A stretch of DNA of 41,269 nt from Caballeronia glebae (GTDB lineage: Bacteria; Pseudomonadota; Gammaproteobacteria; Burkholderiales; Burkholderiaceae), in NCBI RefSeq assembly GCF_001545035.1, contig NZ_FCOJ02000064.1:1-41269 (forward strand), in the 5' to 3' direction. The translations under genes were made by a program, and so were the position numbers. The notes beneath the pieces are model-generated. The model was given only the letters and a program-made list of their open reading frames with translations, was not told the origin of the DNA and ran no database searches. Positions 33,579 to 41,269 of this stretch are shown in pieces (positions within the stretch are counted from its first letter, which is position 1; the number at the start of each line of letters is the position of its first letter).

Positions 33579-33598
33579 TGGGGGCACTTTTGGGGGCA
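33579..33598. repeat. Direct repeat TGGGGGCA, two copies 12 bases apart
   Basis: TGGGGGCA occurs at 33579-33586 and again at 33591-33598. Similar G-tract repeats often sit beside attachment sites of tyrosine-integrase islands, which I state from memory. It lies at the point where composition changes to core DNA. Confidence 0.5.
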
Positions 33599-33684
33599 AC
33601 GGCTTAGATTCGTTTGCTATAGCGCTTATCTGTGGCTGAACTGACGGGTTAGTTTGATAGTCCTCCTCCCACCACGAATCCGAA

Positions 33685-33717
33685 GGGCTTGGCTCAAACG
33701 CCAGGCCCTTTCTCATT
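33685..33717 (+). terminator. Probable rho-independent terminator at the start of the core region
   Basis: GGGCTTGGC, a six-base loop TCAAAC and GCCAGGCCC form a nine-pair stem with one G-U pair, followed by TTTCTCATTT. No gene ends here now, so it may belong to a gene displaced by the island. Confidence 0.5.
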
Positions 33718-33785
33718 TCCGCTCCCACCTCCCCTTTTCCCCGTCGCGCTAAACTGACCGTGCCATCGACCGTGAGAGAGGCACC

Positions 33786-34193
33786 ATGCAAATCAACATC
33801 CGCGAAATCGATCACGTCGTGATCCGCTGCGCCGATATCGACAACATGGTGGATTTTTATCGCACCGTGCTGGGTTGTCCGGTCGAGAAGGAACAGCGCG
33901 ACCTCGGCCTCGTGCAGATGCGCGCGGGCCGTTCGTTGATCGATCTGCTGGCCGTCGGCGCGAAAATCGATCGGCCGGAGAGCGGTCAGGTCGGCAGAGG
34001 GCGCAACATGGATCACCAGTGCGTGCGCGTCGAGCCGTTCGATGCCGACTCGTTACGCGCGCATCTTGAAAAGCACGGCGCGCGCGTCGGCGAAGAGGCG
34101 CGTCGATATGGCGCCGAAGGCTTCGGCCCCTCGCTCTATTTCTTCGATCCTGAAGGCAACATGATCGAGCTCAAAGGGCCGCCCGAAGCCTGA
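33786..34193 (+). CDS. VOC-family (glyoxalase/dioxygenase fold) protein
   Basis: This encodes 135 residues from ATG 33786, with GAGAGG upstream. The two-module VOC fold is visible: IDHVVIRCADIDNMVDFYR at 8-26, VQMRAGRSLIDLL, DHQCVRV, then FFDPEGNMIELKGP at the end. The metal ligands would be His in IDHVV, His in MDHQC and Glu in MIELK. The substrate cannot be told from sequence, since the family includes glyoxalases, dioxygenases and antibiotic-resistance proteins. It is convergent with yaeQ, with three bases between the stops. Confidence 0.85.
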   Translation: MQINIREIDHVVIRCADIDNMVDFYRTVLGCPVEKEQRDLGLVQMRAGRSLIDLLAVGAKIDRPESGQVGRGRNMDHQCVRVEPFDADSLRAHLEKHGARVGEEARRYGAEGFGPSLYFFDPEGNMIELKGPPEA

Positions 34194-34196
34194 GGG

Positions 34197-34748
34197 TCAG
34201 GCCGCGCCGGCCTTAAGCACGTTCCAGCGGATCGCGACCGCGTCGGCAGTCTCGCTGCCCAGCGATACCTCGCCGTCCTGCACCATCATCTGCAAACGCA
34301 TCGTCCGTTCGGCCAGCTTGCCGAGCGCTTCCGCGATGCCATCCCCGAGCGACCAGACCGTCACGTTGCGCAGCCGCTCGACTTTGCCCTTCACGCCGTT
34401 CCACCAGATATCCGCCGTCCTGCCGGCATACGCGATGACGATCACGCGATCCGAACGGCCGCTCGCCTTCGAAATGCGCCGTTCGTCCGGCTGGCCGACC
34501 TCGATCCACGTCTGGATCTGCCCGGTGAGATCCTTTTGCCAGAGATCGGGCTCGTCGGTATCGGACAGGCCCTTGCAGAATTCGAGATGCTCGTCGGCGA
34601 ACATGCCGAACGCAGCGACGCGCACCATCATCCGTTCGTCGGTCTCCGACGGATGACGCGCAATGGTCAGGGAATGATCGCCGTAGTAGTGGCGATCCAT
34701 GTCGGCAATTTGCAGATCTGCCTTGTAGATCGTGGATTTGAGGGCCAT
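34197..34748 (-). CDS. yaeQ: YaeQ-family protein
   Basis: This encodes 183 residues beginning MALKSTIYKADLQIADMDRHYY, the standard YaeQ opening, with TIARHPSETDERMMVRV and LWQKDLTGQIQTWIEVGQPD following. YaeQ proteins have a PD-(D/E)XK nuclease-like fold and were once proposed as transcription anti-terminators. Their real function is unclear. Length and sequence look complete. It is convergent with the VOC gene and has its own upstream region of about 270 bases, in which I see no other gene. Confidence 0.95.
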   Translation of the reverse strand: MALKSTIYKADLQIADMDRHYYGDHSLTIARHPSETDERMMVRVAAFGMFADEHLEFCKGLSDTDEPDLWQKDLTGQIQTWIEVGQPDERRISKASGRSDRVIVIAYAGRTADIWWNGVKGKVERLRNVTVWSLGDGIAEALGKLAERTMRLQMMVQDGEVSLGSETADAVAIRWNVLKAGAA

Positions 34749-35016
34749 TCAGCATCCGTCGCCGGTTCGTTGACCGGCGCAAAAATTGTCGATATGGCGC
34801 GATGGTTCGCGCGCGAGACCGATATTGTGCGTTGAATCGATGGAAATTTGGAAGATTGCGAGACGCGCGCGATCCGCTCAGCGAGCGCGGCGGAGATTGG
34901 CGTAGCGTAGATTCAGCCGTCGAATTAACCGAGCGATCGGTTCGCGGGTAATTCCCAACTCCGGCGCAATTTAAGAATCGCGCCGGATTGCCGATTTAGC
35001 AGTCGCGAGAAACCGC

Positions 35017-35361
35017 TTATTGATCGATGAAACGATCTGCGGTCCACATACCTTGCGTATCGTTATTTGAGGCGTTGACGAATTCGACGTCATGGCCCAC
35101 GACACGAATCACACGAAAATGCGAATCGACCGGAGTCGAAATGCATTCAAAGCCCTCAAAGAACTGCTGCATCTTTTGATGCTCGCCGGCTTTCGCGTGT
35201 TGATCGGCCGAATCGAACTTGTCCTTGGACAAGCAGCCATACGAGTCGGGCCTGAAAGTGAATGTCTGCTGAGCTTGAATAACGCTGTCCTGAGCTTGCG
35301 CTGCGGAAACGACTGCAAACAAACCCATAATCGCGAAGAGAGCACCGGCGCGTTTCTTCAT
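35017..35361 (-). CDS. Small secreted hypothetical protein
   Basis: This encodes 114 residues from ATG 35361, with GGAGG six bases upstream. It has a clear signal peptide (MKKRAGALFAIMGLFAVVSA, cleavage likely after AQA near residue 23). The mature part has two cysteines (SYGCLSK, FECIST) that could form a disulfide, plus FRVIRVVGHDVEFVNA. It is a periplasmic or exported protein of unknown role. It stands alone between yaeQ and a divergent exporter gene. Confidence 0.85.
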   Translation of the reverse strand: MKKRAGALFAIMGLFAVVSAAQAQDSVIQAQQTFTFRPDSYGCLSKDKFDSADQHAKAGEHQKMQQFFEGFECISTPVDSHFRVIRVVGHDVEFVNASNNDTQGMWTADRFIDQ

Positions 35362-35761
35362 GTATAGCCTCCAGACGAACTCGTTTCGAATTAGCTATGT
35401 ATTTAAAAGCGGATGACCGCAAAACTCATGCTAGAGGAGCGAGGAAAACTTGCAAGCACATGTTATGTGCGTCCGCAACACGTCAGAATGTCGCAGACTG
35501 GTTTTAAGTGAATTGCGATAAAGGCGAAGCAGACGAAAATCCTTGATATGACGCGCTTGGCGAAATGAAAGCTCACGTTTATGTTCACGCGACTGCGACA
35601 ATTCGCCTCTCGTGTGCATTTGGTGCGCCGCATTAAGCGTGCGCGAGGCGAAGCCAACACATGATGAGCAGGGCGCGAAATACGTCAAGCTGGCTGAACG
35701 GCCTATTGCCAGCATGCGGCGTTCATGGATAAATCGACGCATCGACTTCAGGAGACCCAGC
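35362..35761. other. Divergent intergenic region of 400 bases
   Basis: No gene. It lies between divergently transcribed genes and should hold both promoters. GCACAT-GTT-ATGTGC at 35456-35470 is a perfect six-base inverted repeat that could be an operator. The open frame that extends the exporter gene upstream across part of this region has no ribosome site. Confidence 0.5.
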
Positions 35762-36388
35762 ATGACCCTCGCTCAATGGCTGCCGTTCGCGATCGCATCG
35801 GCAATTCTCGTCGCGATTCCCGGTCCGACCGTGCTGCTCGTCGTGTCCTACGCGCTCGGCCACGGCCGCAAGTATGCTTTCGCGACGACTGTCGGCGTCG
35901 CGCTCGGCGACCTTACCGCGATGACCGCCTCCATGCTCGGCCTCGGCGTGCTGCTGGCGGCATCGGCTGAATTGTTCATGGTGGTGAAGTGGATCGGCGC
36001 GGCGTATCTCGTGTACCTCGGCATCAAGCTTTGGCGCGCGCCCGCCGTCGATACGGACGCCGTGCAGCCCACCGGCGAACTTCGCACGAGCCGCATCATG
36101 GCGCACGCCTACGCCGTCACGACCCTGAACCCGAAGAGCATCATTTTCTTCGTCGCGTTCGTGCCGCAATTCGTCGATCCGCACGCGGCGAGCGTGTCGC
36201 AGATCGCGATTCTCGAAGCCACCTTCGTCGGACTGGCGGCGGCGAACGCGTTCGCTTACGCGTTGCTCGCGTCCGGCGCGCGCAAGGCGATCCGCAAGCC
36301 TTCCGTGCAGCGCGCGGTGAACCGCACGGGCGGCGCGCTTCTGATGGGCGCGGGCGTCTTCGCGGCGGCGTGGAAGAAGGCGACATGA
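35762..36388 (+). CDS. LysE/RhtB-family amino-acid exporter
   Basis: This encodes 208 residues from ATG 35762, with AGGAGA eight bases upstream. The frame is open 50 codons earlier but without a site. The family signature is near the start (AIPGPTVLLVVSYALGHG, about 19-36). Six membrane segments are predicted at about 3-25, 38-62, 65-85, 110-135, 145-172 and 182-203. ATTLNPKSIIFFVAFVPQF is also typical. It probably exports an amino acid such as homoserine, threonine or leucine, and the substrate cannot be read from sequence. It overlaps the next gene by four bases. Confidence 0.92.
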   Translation: MTLAQWLPFAIASAILVAIPGPTVLLVVSYALGHGRKYAFATTVGVALGDLTAMTASMLGLGVLLAASAELFMVVKWIGAAYLVYLGIKLWRAPAVDTDAVQPTGELRTSRIMAHAYAVTTLNPKSIIFFVAFVPQFVDPHAASVSQIAILEATFVGLAAANAFAYALLASGARKAIRKPSVQRAVNRTGGALLMGAGVFAAAWKKAT

Positions 36389-36858
36389 GTAGTCAGTCCG
36401 ACGATTGGACCGCGAGCGCGCGGCGCGCGTATTTCGGCCTGCTCGACGACTGGAACAGGCAGGACGCGGTTGCCATGGCGGTGCGCTTTACGGAGCGTGG
36501 CAGTCTGGTCGGTTTCGACGGCAGCGCAATCGACGGACGCACGTGCATCGAGGCGCACCTTCTGCCGATCTTCGCGGAGCATCCCACACCGCGCTTCGTC
36601 GCGAAGGTGCGTGAGGTGAGGCGCATGGCGAACGGGCAGGCGCTGCTGCTGCGTGCCGTCGCGGGCATGTGGCCGCGCGGCGCGACGGAACTCGAACCCG
36701 GTCTGAACGCGATTCAGACGATGGTGCTGTCGTTCTGCGACGGCGTGTATCGGATCGAGATGTTCCAGAACACGCCGGCGGCGTTTCACGGACGGCCGGA
36801 GGAAAGCGAAAAGCTCAGCGCTGAACTACGCGAGATCGGCAAACCGGCCGGCGCGTAG
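36385..36858 (+). CDS. SnoaL/NTF2-like protein (SgcJ/EcaC type)
   Basis: This encodes 157 residues from ATG 36385, overlapping the exporter stop as ATGA. DWNRQDAVAMAVRFTERGSLVGFDG (about 18-42) and VLSFCDGVYRIEMFQNTPAAFHG (about 115-137) are the helix-strand pattern of the NTF2-like cone fold, of the SgcJ/EcaC subgroup. Members have diverse small-molecule roles and no specific reaction can be assigned. Co-translation with the exporter suggests a shared pathway. Confidence 0.85.
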   Translation: MSSQSDDWTASARRAYFGLLDDWNRQDAVAMAVRFTERGSLVGFDGSAIDGRTCIEAHLLPIFAEHPTPRFVAKVREVRRMANGQALLLRAVAGMWPRGATELEPGLNAIQTMVLSFCDGVYRIEMFQNTPAAFHGRPEESEKLSAELREIGKPAGA

Positions 36859-36875
36859 TTTCGCCGGCTTTTATT
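36847..36875 (+). terminator. Intrinsic terminator overlapping the end of the NTF2-like gene
   Basis: GCCGGC (36847-36852) and GCCGGC (36863-36868) form a six-pair stem around the stop codon, followed by TTTTATTTT. It would end the exporter/NTF2 transcript. The T tract also overlaps the end of mnmE on the other strand. Confidence 0.55.
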
Positions 36876-38259
36876 TTCCGATGCAAAAGCGGCTGAAGAT
36901 CACGCCCAGCAAGTCATCGGAAGTGAATTCGCCCGTGATCGCGTTGAGATTTTCCTGCGCGAGCCGCAGTTCTTCCGCGAAAAGATCGAGCACCTGCGAC
37001 TGCTGATCGGCATGTCCGGCGGCGAGTGCAAGATGGTCGCGCGCCTCGCGCAGCGCGATCAGATGCCGCTCACGCGCGAGATACACGCTTTCCGAGCCCG
37101 CCTGCCAGCCCGCGATCTTCAGCAGCTCGTCGCGCAGCAGCGCAATGCCGTCACCGGTTTTCGCCGACAGATTCACTTCGCGCGCGTGGCCTTGCGCATC
37201 TCGCGCGGCTGATGGCGCCCCCGCCAGGTCCGTCTTGTTCATCACCCGCACGACGGGCACGCCCGCCGGAAAGCGCGCCGCGATCGCCCGATCTTCCGGA
37301 GTCACGTTTTCGCGCGCATCGAGCAGATGCAACACGACGTCAGCGCGCTCGATCTCGTCCCACGTGCGTTCGATGCCAATGCGCTCCACTTCGTCCTGCG
37401 TGTCGCGCAGCCCTGCCGTGTCGATGATGTGCAGCGGAATGCCTTCGACCTGAATCGTCTGCGCGACTTTGTCGCGCGTCGTTCCGGCGATCGGCGTGAC
37501 AATCGCGAGTTCCGCGCCCGCGAGCGCATTGAGCAGCGACGACTTGCCCACGTTCGGCTGACCCGCGAGCACCACCGACAAGCCCTCGCGCAACAGCGCA
37601 CCCTGACGCGCGTCCGCGAGAACCGTGTCCAGCCGCTCGCGGATGCGCGTGAGCTTGCCGCGCGCGTCGGCCGCTTCGAGAAAGTCGATCTCTTCTTCGG
37701 GAAAATCCAGCGTCGCTTCGACGAGCATGCGCAGCGTGATCACGTCCTCGACCAGCGCATGGATCTCGCGCGAGAACGCGCCTTCCAGCGAGCGGCCGGC
37801 CGAACGCGCGGCGGCTTCCGTGCTCGCTTCGATCAGATCGGCGACGGCTTCGGCCTGCGCGAGATCGAGCTTGTCGTTGAGAAATGCGCGCCGGGTGAAT
37901 TCACCCGGTTCGGCGAGCCGCAGGCCGAAATCGCGACCCGCTTCGATCGCACGTTGCAAAACCAGTTGCAGCACGATCGGGCCGCCGTGTCCTTGCAATT
38001 CCAACACGTGCTCGCCGGTGTAGGAGTTCGGCGCGGGAAAATAAAGCGCGATGCCGCGATCGAGCGCTTCGCCGTTGCCATCGCTGAACGGCACGTAGCT
38101 CGCGTGACGCGGCGCGAGCGCCTGGCCGCACAACGCGTGCATCGCCTTTTGCGCGGCGGCCGCGCCCGCGCGACCGAACGACAGCCGCACGACGCCGATT
38201 CCGCCGCGCCCGGGCGCAGTGGCGATTGCGACGATCGGATCGGTGTCGTTGCTCAGCAT
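36871..38259 (-). CDS. mnmE: MnmE, tRNA uridine-5-carboxymethylaminomethyl modification GTPase
   Basis: This encodes 462 residues, full length. With MnmG it installs the cmnm5 group on wobble U34 of certain tRNAs. The N-terminal tetrahydrofolate-binding domain has GRGGIGVVRLSG-like sequence (18-29) and the LELQGHGGP segment. The inserted GTPase domain has GQPNVGKSS (233-241), GTTRD (259-263), DTAG (280-283) and NKTD (about 335). The C-terminus ends FCIGK, the conserved catalytic Cys motif. It lies near yidC as in most proteobacteria, here with a small regulator gene between them. Confidence 0.98.
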   Translation of the reverse strand: MLSNDTDPIVAIATAPGRGGIGVVRLSFGRAGAAAAQKAMHALCGQALAPRHASYVPFSDGNGEALDRGIALYFPAPNSYTGEHVLELQGHGGPIVLQLVLQRAIEAGRDFGLRLAEPGEFTRRAFLNDKLDLAQAEAVADLIEASTEAAARSAGRSLEGAFSREIHALVEDVITLRMLVEATLDFPEEEIDFLEAADARGKLTRIRERLDTVLADARQGALLREGLSVVLAGQPNVGKSSLLNALAGAELAIVTPIAGTTRDKVAQTIQVEGIPLHIIDTAGLRDTQDEVERIGIERTWDEIERADVVLHLLDARENVTPEDRAIAARFPAGVPVVRVMNKTDLAGAPSAARDAQGHAREVNLSAKTGDGIALLRDELLKIAGWQAGSESVYLARERHLIALREARDHLALAAGHADQQSQVLDLFAEELRLAQENLNAITGEFTSDDLLGVIFSRFCIGK

Positions 38260-38570
38260 GTCGATGGCGCAATGGGATGGTTTCGAAGTGCGGGCATTGT
38301 ATCGCGGCGTCCGAATCGCCTCGTTTCTCGCTGGCGGAACCCGGCTAGATAAGTTATCTTTTTTGAGATAGACAATTTTATCCAGACCGAAAAGCGAAAT
38401 TTTGTACGACGAGCGAGGTGAGGCTTACTGGCGTTGCGGCTTCGATGCAAATAGATTGCCGATAAGCAGCGAATAAGATCACGTAATTAAGATAAATCAA
38501 TGCGAGTGCGCGCCAAATCTAGCGTAAATGGTTGACTTGTAAGCAGCGATTGCCTCGCACAATCCAGCCC
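38260..38570. other. Divergent promoter region between mnmE and the HTH gene
   Basis: No gene. It is AT-rich compared with its neighbours. TATCT-TTTTTG-AGATA (38355-38370) is a small inverted repeat that could bind the adjacent regulator. TTGACT at 38532-38537 resembles a -35 box, but no well-spaced -10 follows. Confidence 0.45.
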
Positions 38571-38987
38571 ATGCCTACACCACAAGAAAAGACCGATTTC
38601 TCCGAGCGGCTCAAATTCTCGATGACCCGCGCAGCCGAAAAGATGCGCGGAGCAACTGATCTCGCATTGCACTTCAATCTGCGCTATCGAGGCGAACCCG
38701 TTTCGCCGCAGACGGCGCACAAGTGGCTCACCGCGCGTTCGATTCCGACCGCCGACAAGCTGAAGACGCTCGCCGACTGGTTCAAGGTCGATCAGCACTG
38801 GCTCCACTACGGACCGCCGCCGAGCGGCAATCCGCAGGTGACGCCGAAGCCGCTCGCGCGCGACGAGCAATATCCCGCATCCGAGGAAACGCTCGAACTG
38901 GCGACGAAGATCGAAGCGCTGTCGCCGCATCATCGGTATTTGCTCGAAGAACTCGTCGAGCAGTTTTATGGATCGATGAAGCGGTAA
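38571..38987 (+). CDS. Helix-turn-helix transcriptional regulator (XRE-like)
   Basis: This encodes 138 residues from ATG 38571. The frame is open 13 codons earlier without support. Residues 8-75 form an HTH domain of the phage-repressor type: FSERLKFSMTRA, then GEPVSPQTAHKWLTARSIPT as the turn and recognition helix, then LKTLADWFKVDQHWLHYG. The C-terminal helical part (SEETLELATKIEALSPHHRY) may mediate dimerisation. No ribosome site is obvious, so the mRNA leader may be short. It sits convergent with yidC, sharing a bidirectional terminator. Confidence 0.85.
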   Translation: MPTPQEKTDFSERLKFSMTRAAEKMRGATDLALHFNLRYRGEPVSPQTAHKWLTARSIPTADKLKTLADWFKVDQHWLHYGPPPSGNPQVTPKPLARDEQYPASEETLELATKIEALSPHHRYLLEELVEQFYGSMKR

Positions 38988-39005
38988 ATTTCCACTCCAC
39001 CAAAG

Positions 39006-39034
39006 AAAAACGCCCGGCCAGAGCCGGGCGTTTT
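39006..39034. terminator. Bidirectional terminator between the HTH gene and yidC
   Basis: AAAAA-CGCCCGGC-CAGA-GCCGGGCG-TTTT: a perfect eight-pair GC stem with a four-base loop and a T tract on both strands. It serves both convergent genes. Confidence 0.9.
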
Positions 39035-39057
39035 CACATTCGAAGCCGAAGAAGCGC

Positions 39058-40728
39058 TTACGCGGCCTTCTTCTTATTCTTTCCCATCATGCGCGTGATG
39101 TAGTACTGCTGGGCGATCGACAGCACGTTGTTCACCACGTAGTACAGCACGAGACCGGCCGGGAAGAAGAAGAACATGACCGAGAACGCGATCGGCATGA
39201 ACATCATCATCTTGGCTTGCACCGGGTCCGGAGGCGTCGGGTTCAGCTTGGTTTGCAGGAACATCGACACCGCCATCAGCACCGGCAGAATGAAATACGG
39301 GTCCTGTTGCGACAGATCGTGAATCCAGCCGATCCACGGTGCGCCGCGCATTTCCACCGACGACAGCAGCACCCAGTACAGCGAGATGAACACCGGAATC
39401 TGCACGACCACCGGCAGACAGCCGCCGAACGGATTGACCTTCTCGGTCTTGTACAGCTCCATCAGCGCCGCATTCATCTTTTGCGGGTCGCTCTTGAAGC
39501 GCTCACGGAGCTGTTGCATGCGCGGCGTGATTTCCTTCATGCGCGCCATCGACTTGTAGCTCGCCGCCGACAGCGGGAAGAACACCGCCTTGATGAGCAG
39601 CGTGAGCAGCACGATCGCCCAGCCCCAGTTGCCGACGAAGCCGTGGATCTTTTCGAGCAGCCAGAAGAGCGGCTTGGCGATGATCGTCACCATGCCGTAG
39701 TCCTTCACCAGCTCCAGACCCGGCGCGATGCCTTCGAGCATGCGCTCTTCTTCCGGACCGGCGAAGAGGCGCGCATCGACGTTCACGGTCTGTCCCGGCG
39801 CGATGGTCTGCGCGGGCAGCGTCACGCCAACGCGATACAGGTCCGGGTCGATCTTCTGAACGTAGATGTCGCGCTTCACGCCCTGCGGCGGGAGCCATGC
39901 CGACGCGAAGTAGTGCTGCACCATCGCGATCCACCCGTTGTCCGACGACGGCTCGAACGTTGCCTTGTTCTTGTCGATGTCGGAGAAGTCGATCTTCTGG
40001 AAGTGCTTCTGCTCCGTGTAGACCGCCGGCCCGATGAACGTATGCGAGAAACGCGGCGTCTCGACCGGCGTGTTGTCGCGCACGAGTTCCATGTAGAGCT
40101 TGGGCGAGACCGGCGCGGCGCCGACGTTCTCGATCTTCGTGTCGACGTTGATCACATAGCTGCCGCGCGTGAACGTGTAGGTCTTGATGACCTTCACGCC
40201 ACCCTTCACCGGCGATTCGAACGCGATCTTCAGCGTCTTTTCGTCGCCCGTCAGCGACGTCTGGCCGGGAATCGGCGTGAAGACGTCGTTGTGGTTCGGG
40301 AAATCGCCGCCGGAGAGGCCCGTGCGCGCGAGATAGGTATGGTTCGCCGTGTGATCGAAGAGCGTGATGTAGAGGTCCGGCTGCTTGCCGTCGCCCTCTT
40401 TCATCAGCGAAAGCTTCGAAAGCGTGCCTCCGCGCGTGTCGATTTCACCGGAGTACACGTCCGTCGTGAACTTCACGAGTTGCGCTTGCGCCGTAGCGGG
40501 CGGCGTCGTCGTGCCGGGTGCGGCCGTGCCCGCAGGCGCGTTCGGCAGTACGGAGGGCTGCACGCCGGATGCGGCCGAGCCCGGCGCCGGGTTGCTGGCG
40601 GTCTTCACCGGCTGCGTCGCGCCCGGGAAGAACATCGACGGGCGCCCGTGGTCGCGTTGCCAGTTGTCGAACAGCATGACAACTGACACGAAGAAGATGA
40701 CCCATAGGACGGTGCGTTTGATATCCAT
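39058..40728 (-). CDS. yidC: YidC, membrane protein insertase
   Basis: This encodes 556 residues, the full length for gram-negative YidC. The N-terminal membrane anchor is MDIKRTVLWVIFFVSVVMLF, followed by a Pro/Ala/Thr-rich linker (about 40-85) and the large periplasmic domain (about 85-340). The five conserved C-terminal membrane segments begin near 355 (WLLEKIHGFVGNWGWAIVLL) and include SYKSMARMKEITPRMQQLRERF, with the positively charged groove region. The C-terminus is lysine-rich (MGKNKKKAA). It inserts proteins into the inner membrane with or without SecYEG. It is eight bases from the end of yidD and co-oriented with yidD and rnpA. Confidence 0.98.
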   Translation of the reverse strand: MDIKRTVLWVIFFVSVVMLFDNWQRDHGRPSMFFPGATQPVKTASNPAPGSAASGVQPSVLPNAPAGTAAPGTTTPPATAQAQLVKFTTDVYSGEIDTRGGTLSKLSLMKEGDGKQPDLYITLFDHTANHTYLARTGLSGGDFPNHNDVFTPIPGQTSLTGDEKTLKIAFESPVKGGVKVIKTYTFTRGSYVINVDTKIENVGAAPVSPKLYMELVRDNTPVETPRFSHTFIGPAVYTEQKHFQKIDFSDIDKNKATFEPSSDNGWIAMVQHYFASAWLPPQGVKRDIYVQKIDPDLYRVGVTLPAQTIAPGQTVNVDARLFAGPEEERMLEGIAPGLELVKDYGMVTIIAKPLFWLLEKIHGFVGNWGWAIVLLTLLIKAVFFPLSAASYKSMARMKEITPRMQQLRERFKSDPQKMNAALMELYKTEKVNPFGGCLPVVVQIPVFISLYWVLLSSVEMRGAPWIGWIHDLSQQDPYFILPVLMAVSMFLQTKLNPTPPDPVQAKMMMFMPIAFSVMFFFFPAGLVLYYVVNNVLSIAQQYYITRMMGKNKKKAA

Positions 40729-40736
40729 GCGTTGTC

Positions 40737-41063
40737 TCAGTGTCGATCGGAAAGCGCTTCAGCGCCGTTTAGTGTTGAAAGCTTGTCTTGCCCGGAATCG
40801 TCGGACTTCGGGCGCGATTCGGACGTGTCGTCAGAGGCGACATGTCCGCGGGGAGGCGGCACGAGATCGACGCCGCCCGCCGAAAGAGGATGGCAGCGGC
40901 ACAACCGCTTCACGGCGAGATACGTGCCATGCGCGGCGCCATGATACTGGATTGCTTCGCGTGCGTAGTCGGAACAGGAAGGATAAAAGCGGCACCGGTT
41001 GCCGAGCAGAGGGCTCACTGCAACCTTGTAGAAGCGCAACAACGCGATAAGTGCCGTTTGCAT
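40737..41063 (-). CDS. yidD: YidD, membrane protein insertion efficiency factor
   Basis: This encodes 108 residues from ATG 41063 (MQTALIALLRFYK), the usual family start. Upstream in-frame starts are possible but lack support. The hallmark LGNRCRFYPSCSDYAREAIQ and the LCRCHPLSAGGVDLVPP segment are complete. It is a small amphipathic membrane-surface protein that helps YidC substrates insert. The C-terminal 30 residues are polar and variable. It lies in the rnpA-yidD-yidC order. Confidence 0.95.
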   Translation of the reverse strand: MQTALIALLRFYKVAVSPLLGNRCRFYPSCSDYAREAIQYHGAAHGTYLAVKRLCRCHPLSAGGVDLVPPPRGHVASDDTSESRPKSDDSGQDKLSTLNGAEALSDRH

Positions 41064-41120
41064 AAGCTTCGCGCCGCGCGCCGCGTTCACCATGAGAGGC
41101 AAATCTGGCGCATCCGCGCT

Positions 41121-41269
41121 TCATGACCCTGACGGGTCGGATGTGTCGTCGACGGCGGGCGCCTCGGGCGGCGCCGCCACGGTTTCGGCCCTGCGGCGTG
41201 CGGCTTCGCGCACGGCACGGTCGAACAATGCTTCCAGCTCGCTGCCGACGAGCGCCCGAAGCGGCGGGG
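41121..41269 (-). CDS. rnpA: RnpA, ribonuclease P protein component, C-terminal part (cut by window edge)
   Basis: About 48 C-terminal residues are visible, ending at TGA 41123-41121. The sequence runs PPLRALVGSELEALFDRAVR, then EAARRRAETV, then an acidic Pro/Ala tail ending DPSGS. This matches the variable C-terminal end of Burkholderiaceae RnpA, and the position upstream of yidD confirms it. The RNA-binding RNR motif lies outside the window. RnpA is the protein subunit of the ribozyme that trims tRNA 5' ends. Confidence 0.85.
   Translation of the reverse strand, partial: PPLRALVGSELEALFDRAVREAARRRAETVAAPPEAPAVDDTSDPSGS

Larger units (their letters stand above)
33013..33785. other. Gene-free island/core junction of about 770 bases
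   Basis: No supported gene. Frames on both strands overlap in competing phases and carry no domain. The left part should hold the dpdE promoter. It contains a tRNA-like remnant (33111-33152), a near-perfect hairpin AGCTCGC-TG-GCGAGCT (33165-33180), a short direct repeat at 33579-33598 and a terminator at 33685-33717. To the right the DNA changes to core-type composition with ordinary chromosomal genes, so an island border lies here, most likely between 33.5 and 33.7 kb. Confidence 0.55.

Noticed and set aside
33640..33676. tRNA 3' end suggested by CTCCTCCCACCA before a terminator
   Set aside because: No T-arm or acceptor partner can be folded from the preceding bases.
37327..38352. 341-codon plus-strand frame opposite mnmE
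   Set aside because: Arg-rich antisense shadow of a well-supported gene.
38532..38570. Leaderless promoter for the HTH gene from TTGACT and CACAAT
   Set aside because: The spacer would be 20 bases, too long for a standard promoter.
39217..40686. 489-codon open frame on the plus strand opposite yidC
   Set aside because: It is a GC-rich shadow of yidC, dominated by Arg and His, with no domain or ribosome site.
1..41269. CRISPR arrays, rRNA and complete tRNA genes
   Set aside because: No regularly spaced repeats, no rRNA-like sequence and no complete tRNA cloverleaf were seen on either strand.

Overview
The window is chromosomal DNA of a beta-proteobacterium of the Burkholderiaceae, most like Paraburkholderia, Caballeronia or Burkholderia. 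The evidence is the right end: rnpA (cut by the window edge), yidD, yidC and mnmE lie in the usual origin-proximal order, with GC-rich codon use and protein sequences typical of that family. From about 33.7 kb to the end the DNA looks like ordinary core genome. It holds a VOC-fold protein, yaeQ, a small secreted protein, a LysE-type exporter, an NTF2-like protein, mnmE, a helix-turn-helix regulator, yidC, yidD and rnpA.

Left of about 33.6 kb the window is a genomic island. Positions 1-482 carry the start of a minus-strand gene that looks like a defence-associated reverse transcriptase and runs off the edge. Positions 1139-6556 are a minus-strand block typical of integrative elements: two related 99-residue proteins, a membrane protein, a recombination-directionality-factor-like protein, a YqaJ-type exonuclease, a DUF932 protein and a zinc-ribbon/glycine-zipper protein. 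No integrase is in view, so the left end of the element lies outside the window.

The centre (7488-33012) is a Dpd system, the known pathway that places 7-deazaguanines in DNA and restricts unmodified DNA. A plus-strand operon carries a YaaA/DUF6884-like gene (probable dpdC), a first dpdB, dpdA (the transglycosylase that exchanges guanine in DNA), a second dpdB, queC and queD. These supply preQ0, insert it and probably convert it to the amide. A convergent minus-strand operon carries dpdE, F, G, H, I, J, K and D. It encodes three helicase-like proteins, a P-loop ATPase, a PLD-type nuclease and three proteins without a clear enzymatic motif. Seven of its eight junctions are 4-base stop/start overlaps or a 1-base gap, so the set is translated as a unit.

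Between the two operons sits an AT-richer pair, an HNH-nuclease-like gene and a third DGQHR-domain gene. It is not part of the Dpd set I know and looks like a separate insertion. Other departures from the standard picture are the duplicated dpdB, a QueD whose usual catalytic cysteine position holds serine, and the absence of folE and queE, which must come from the host genome. The right edge of the island (33.1-33.6 kb) has no gene but holds a decayed tRNA-like stretch and a short direct repeat, which may mark the attachment site.
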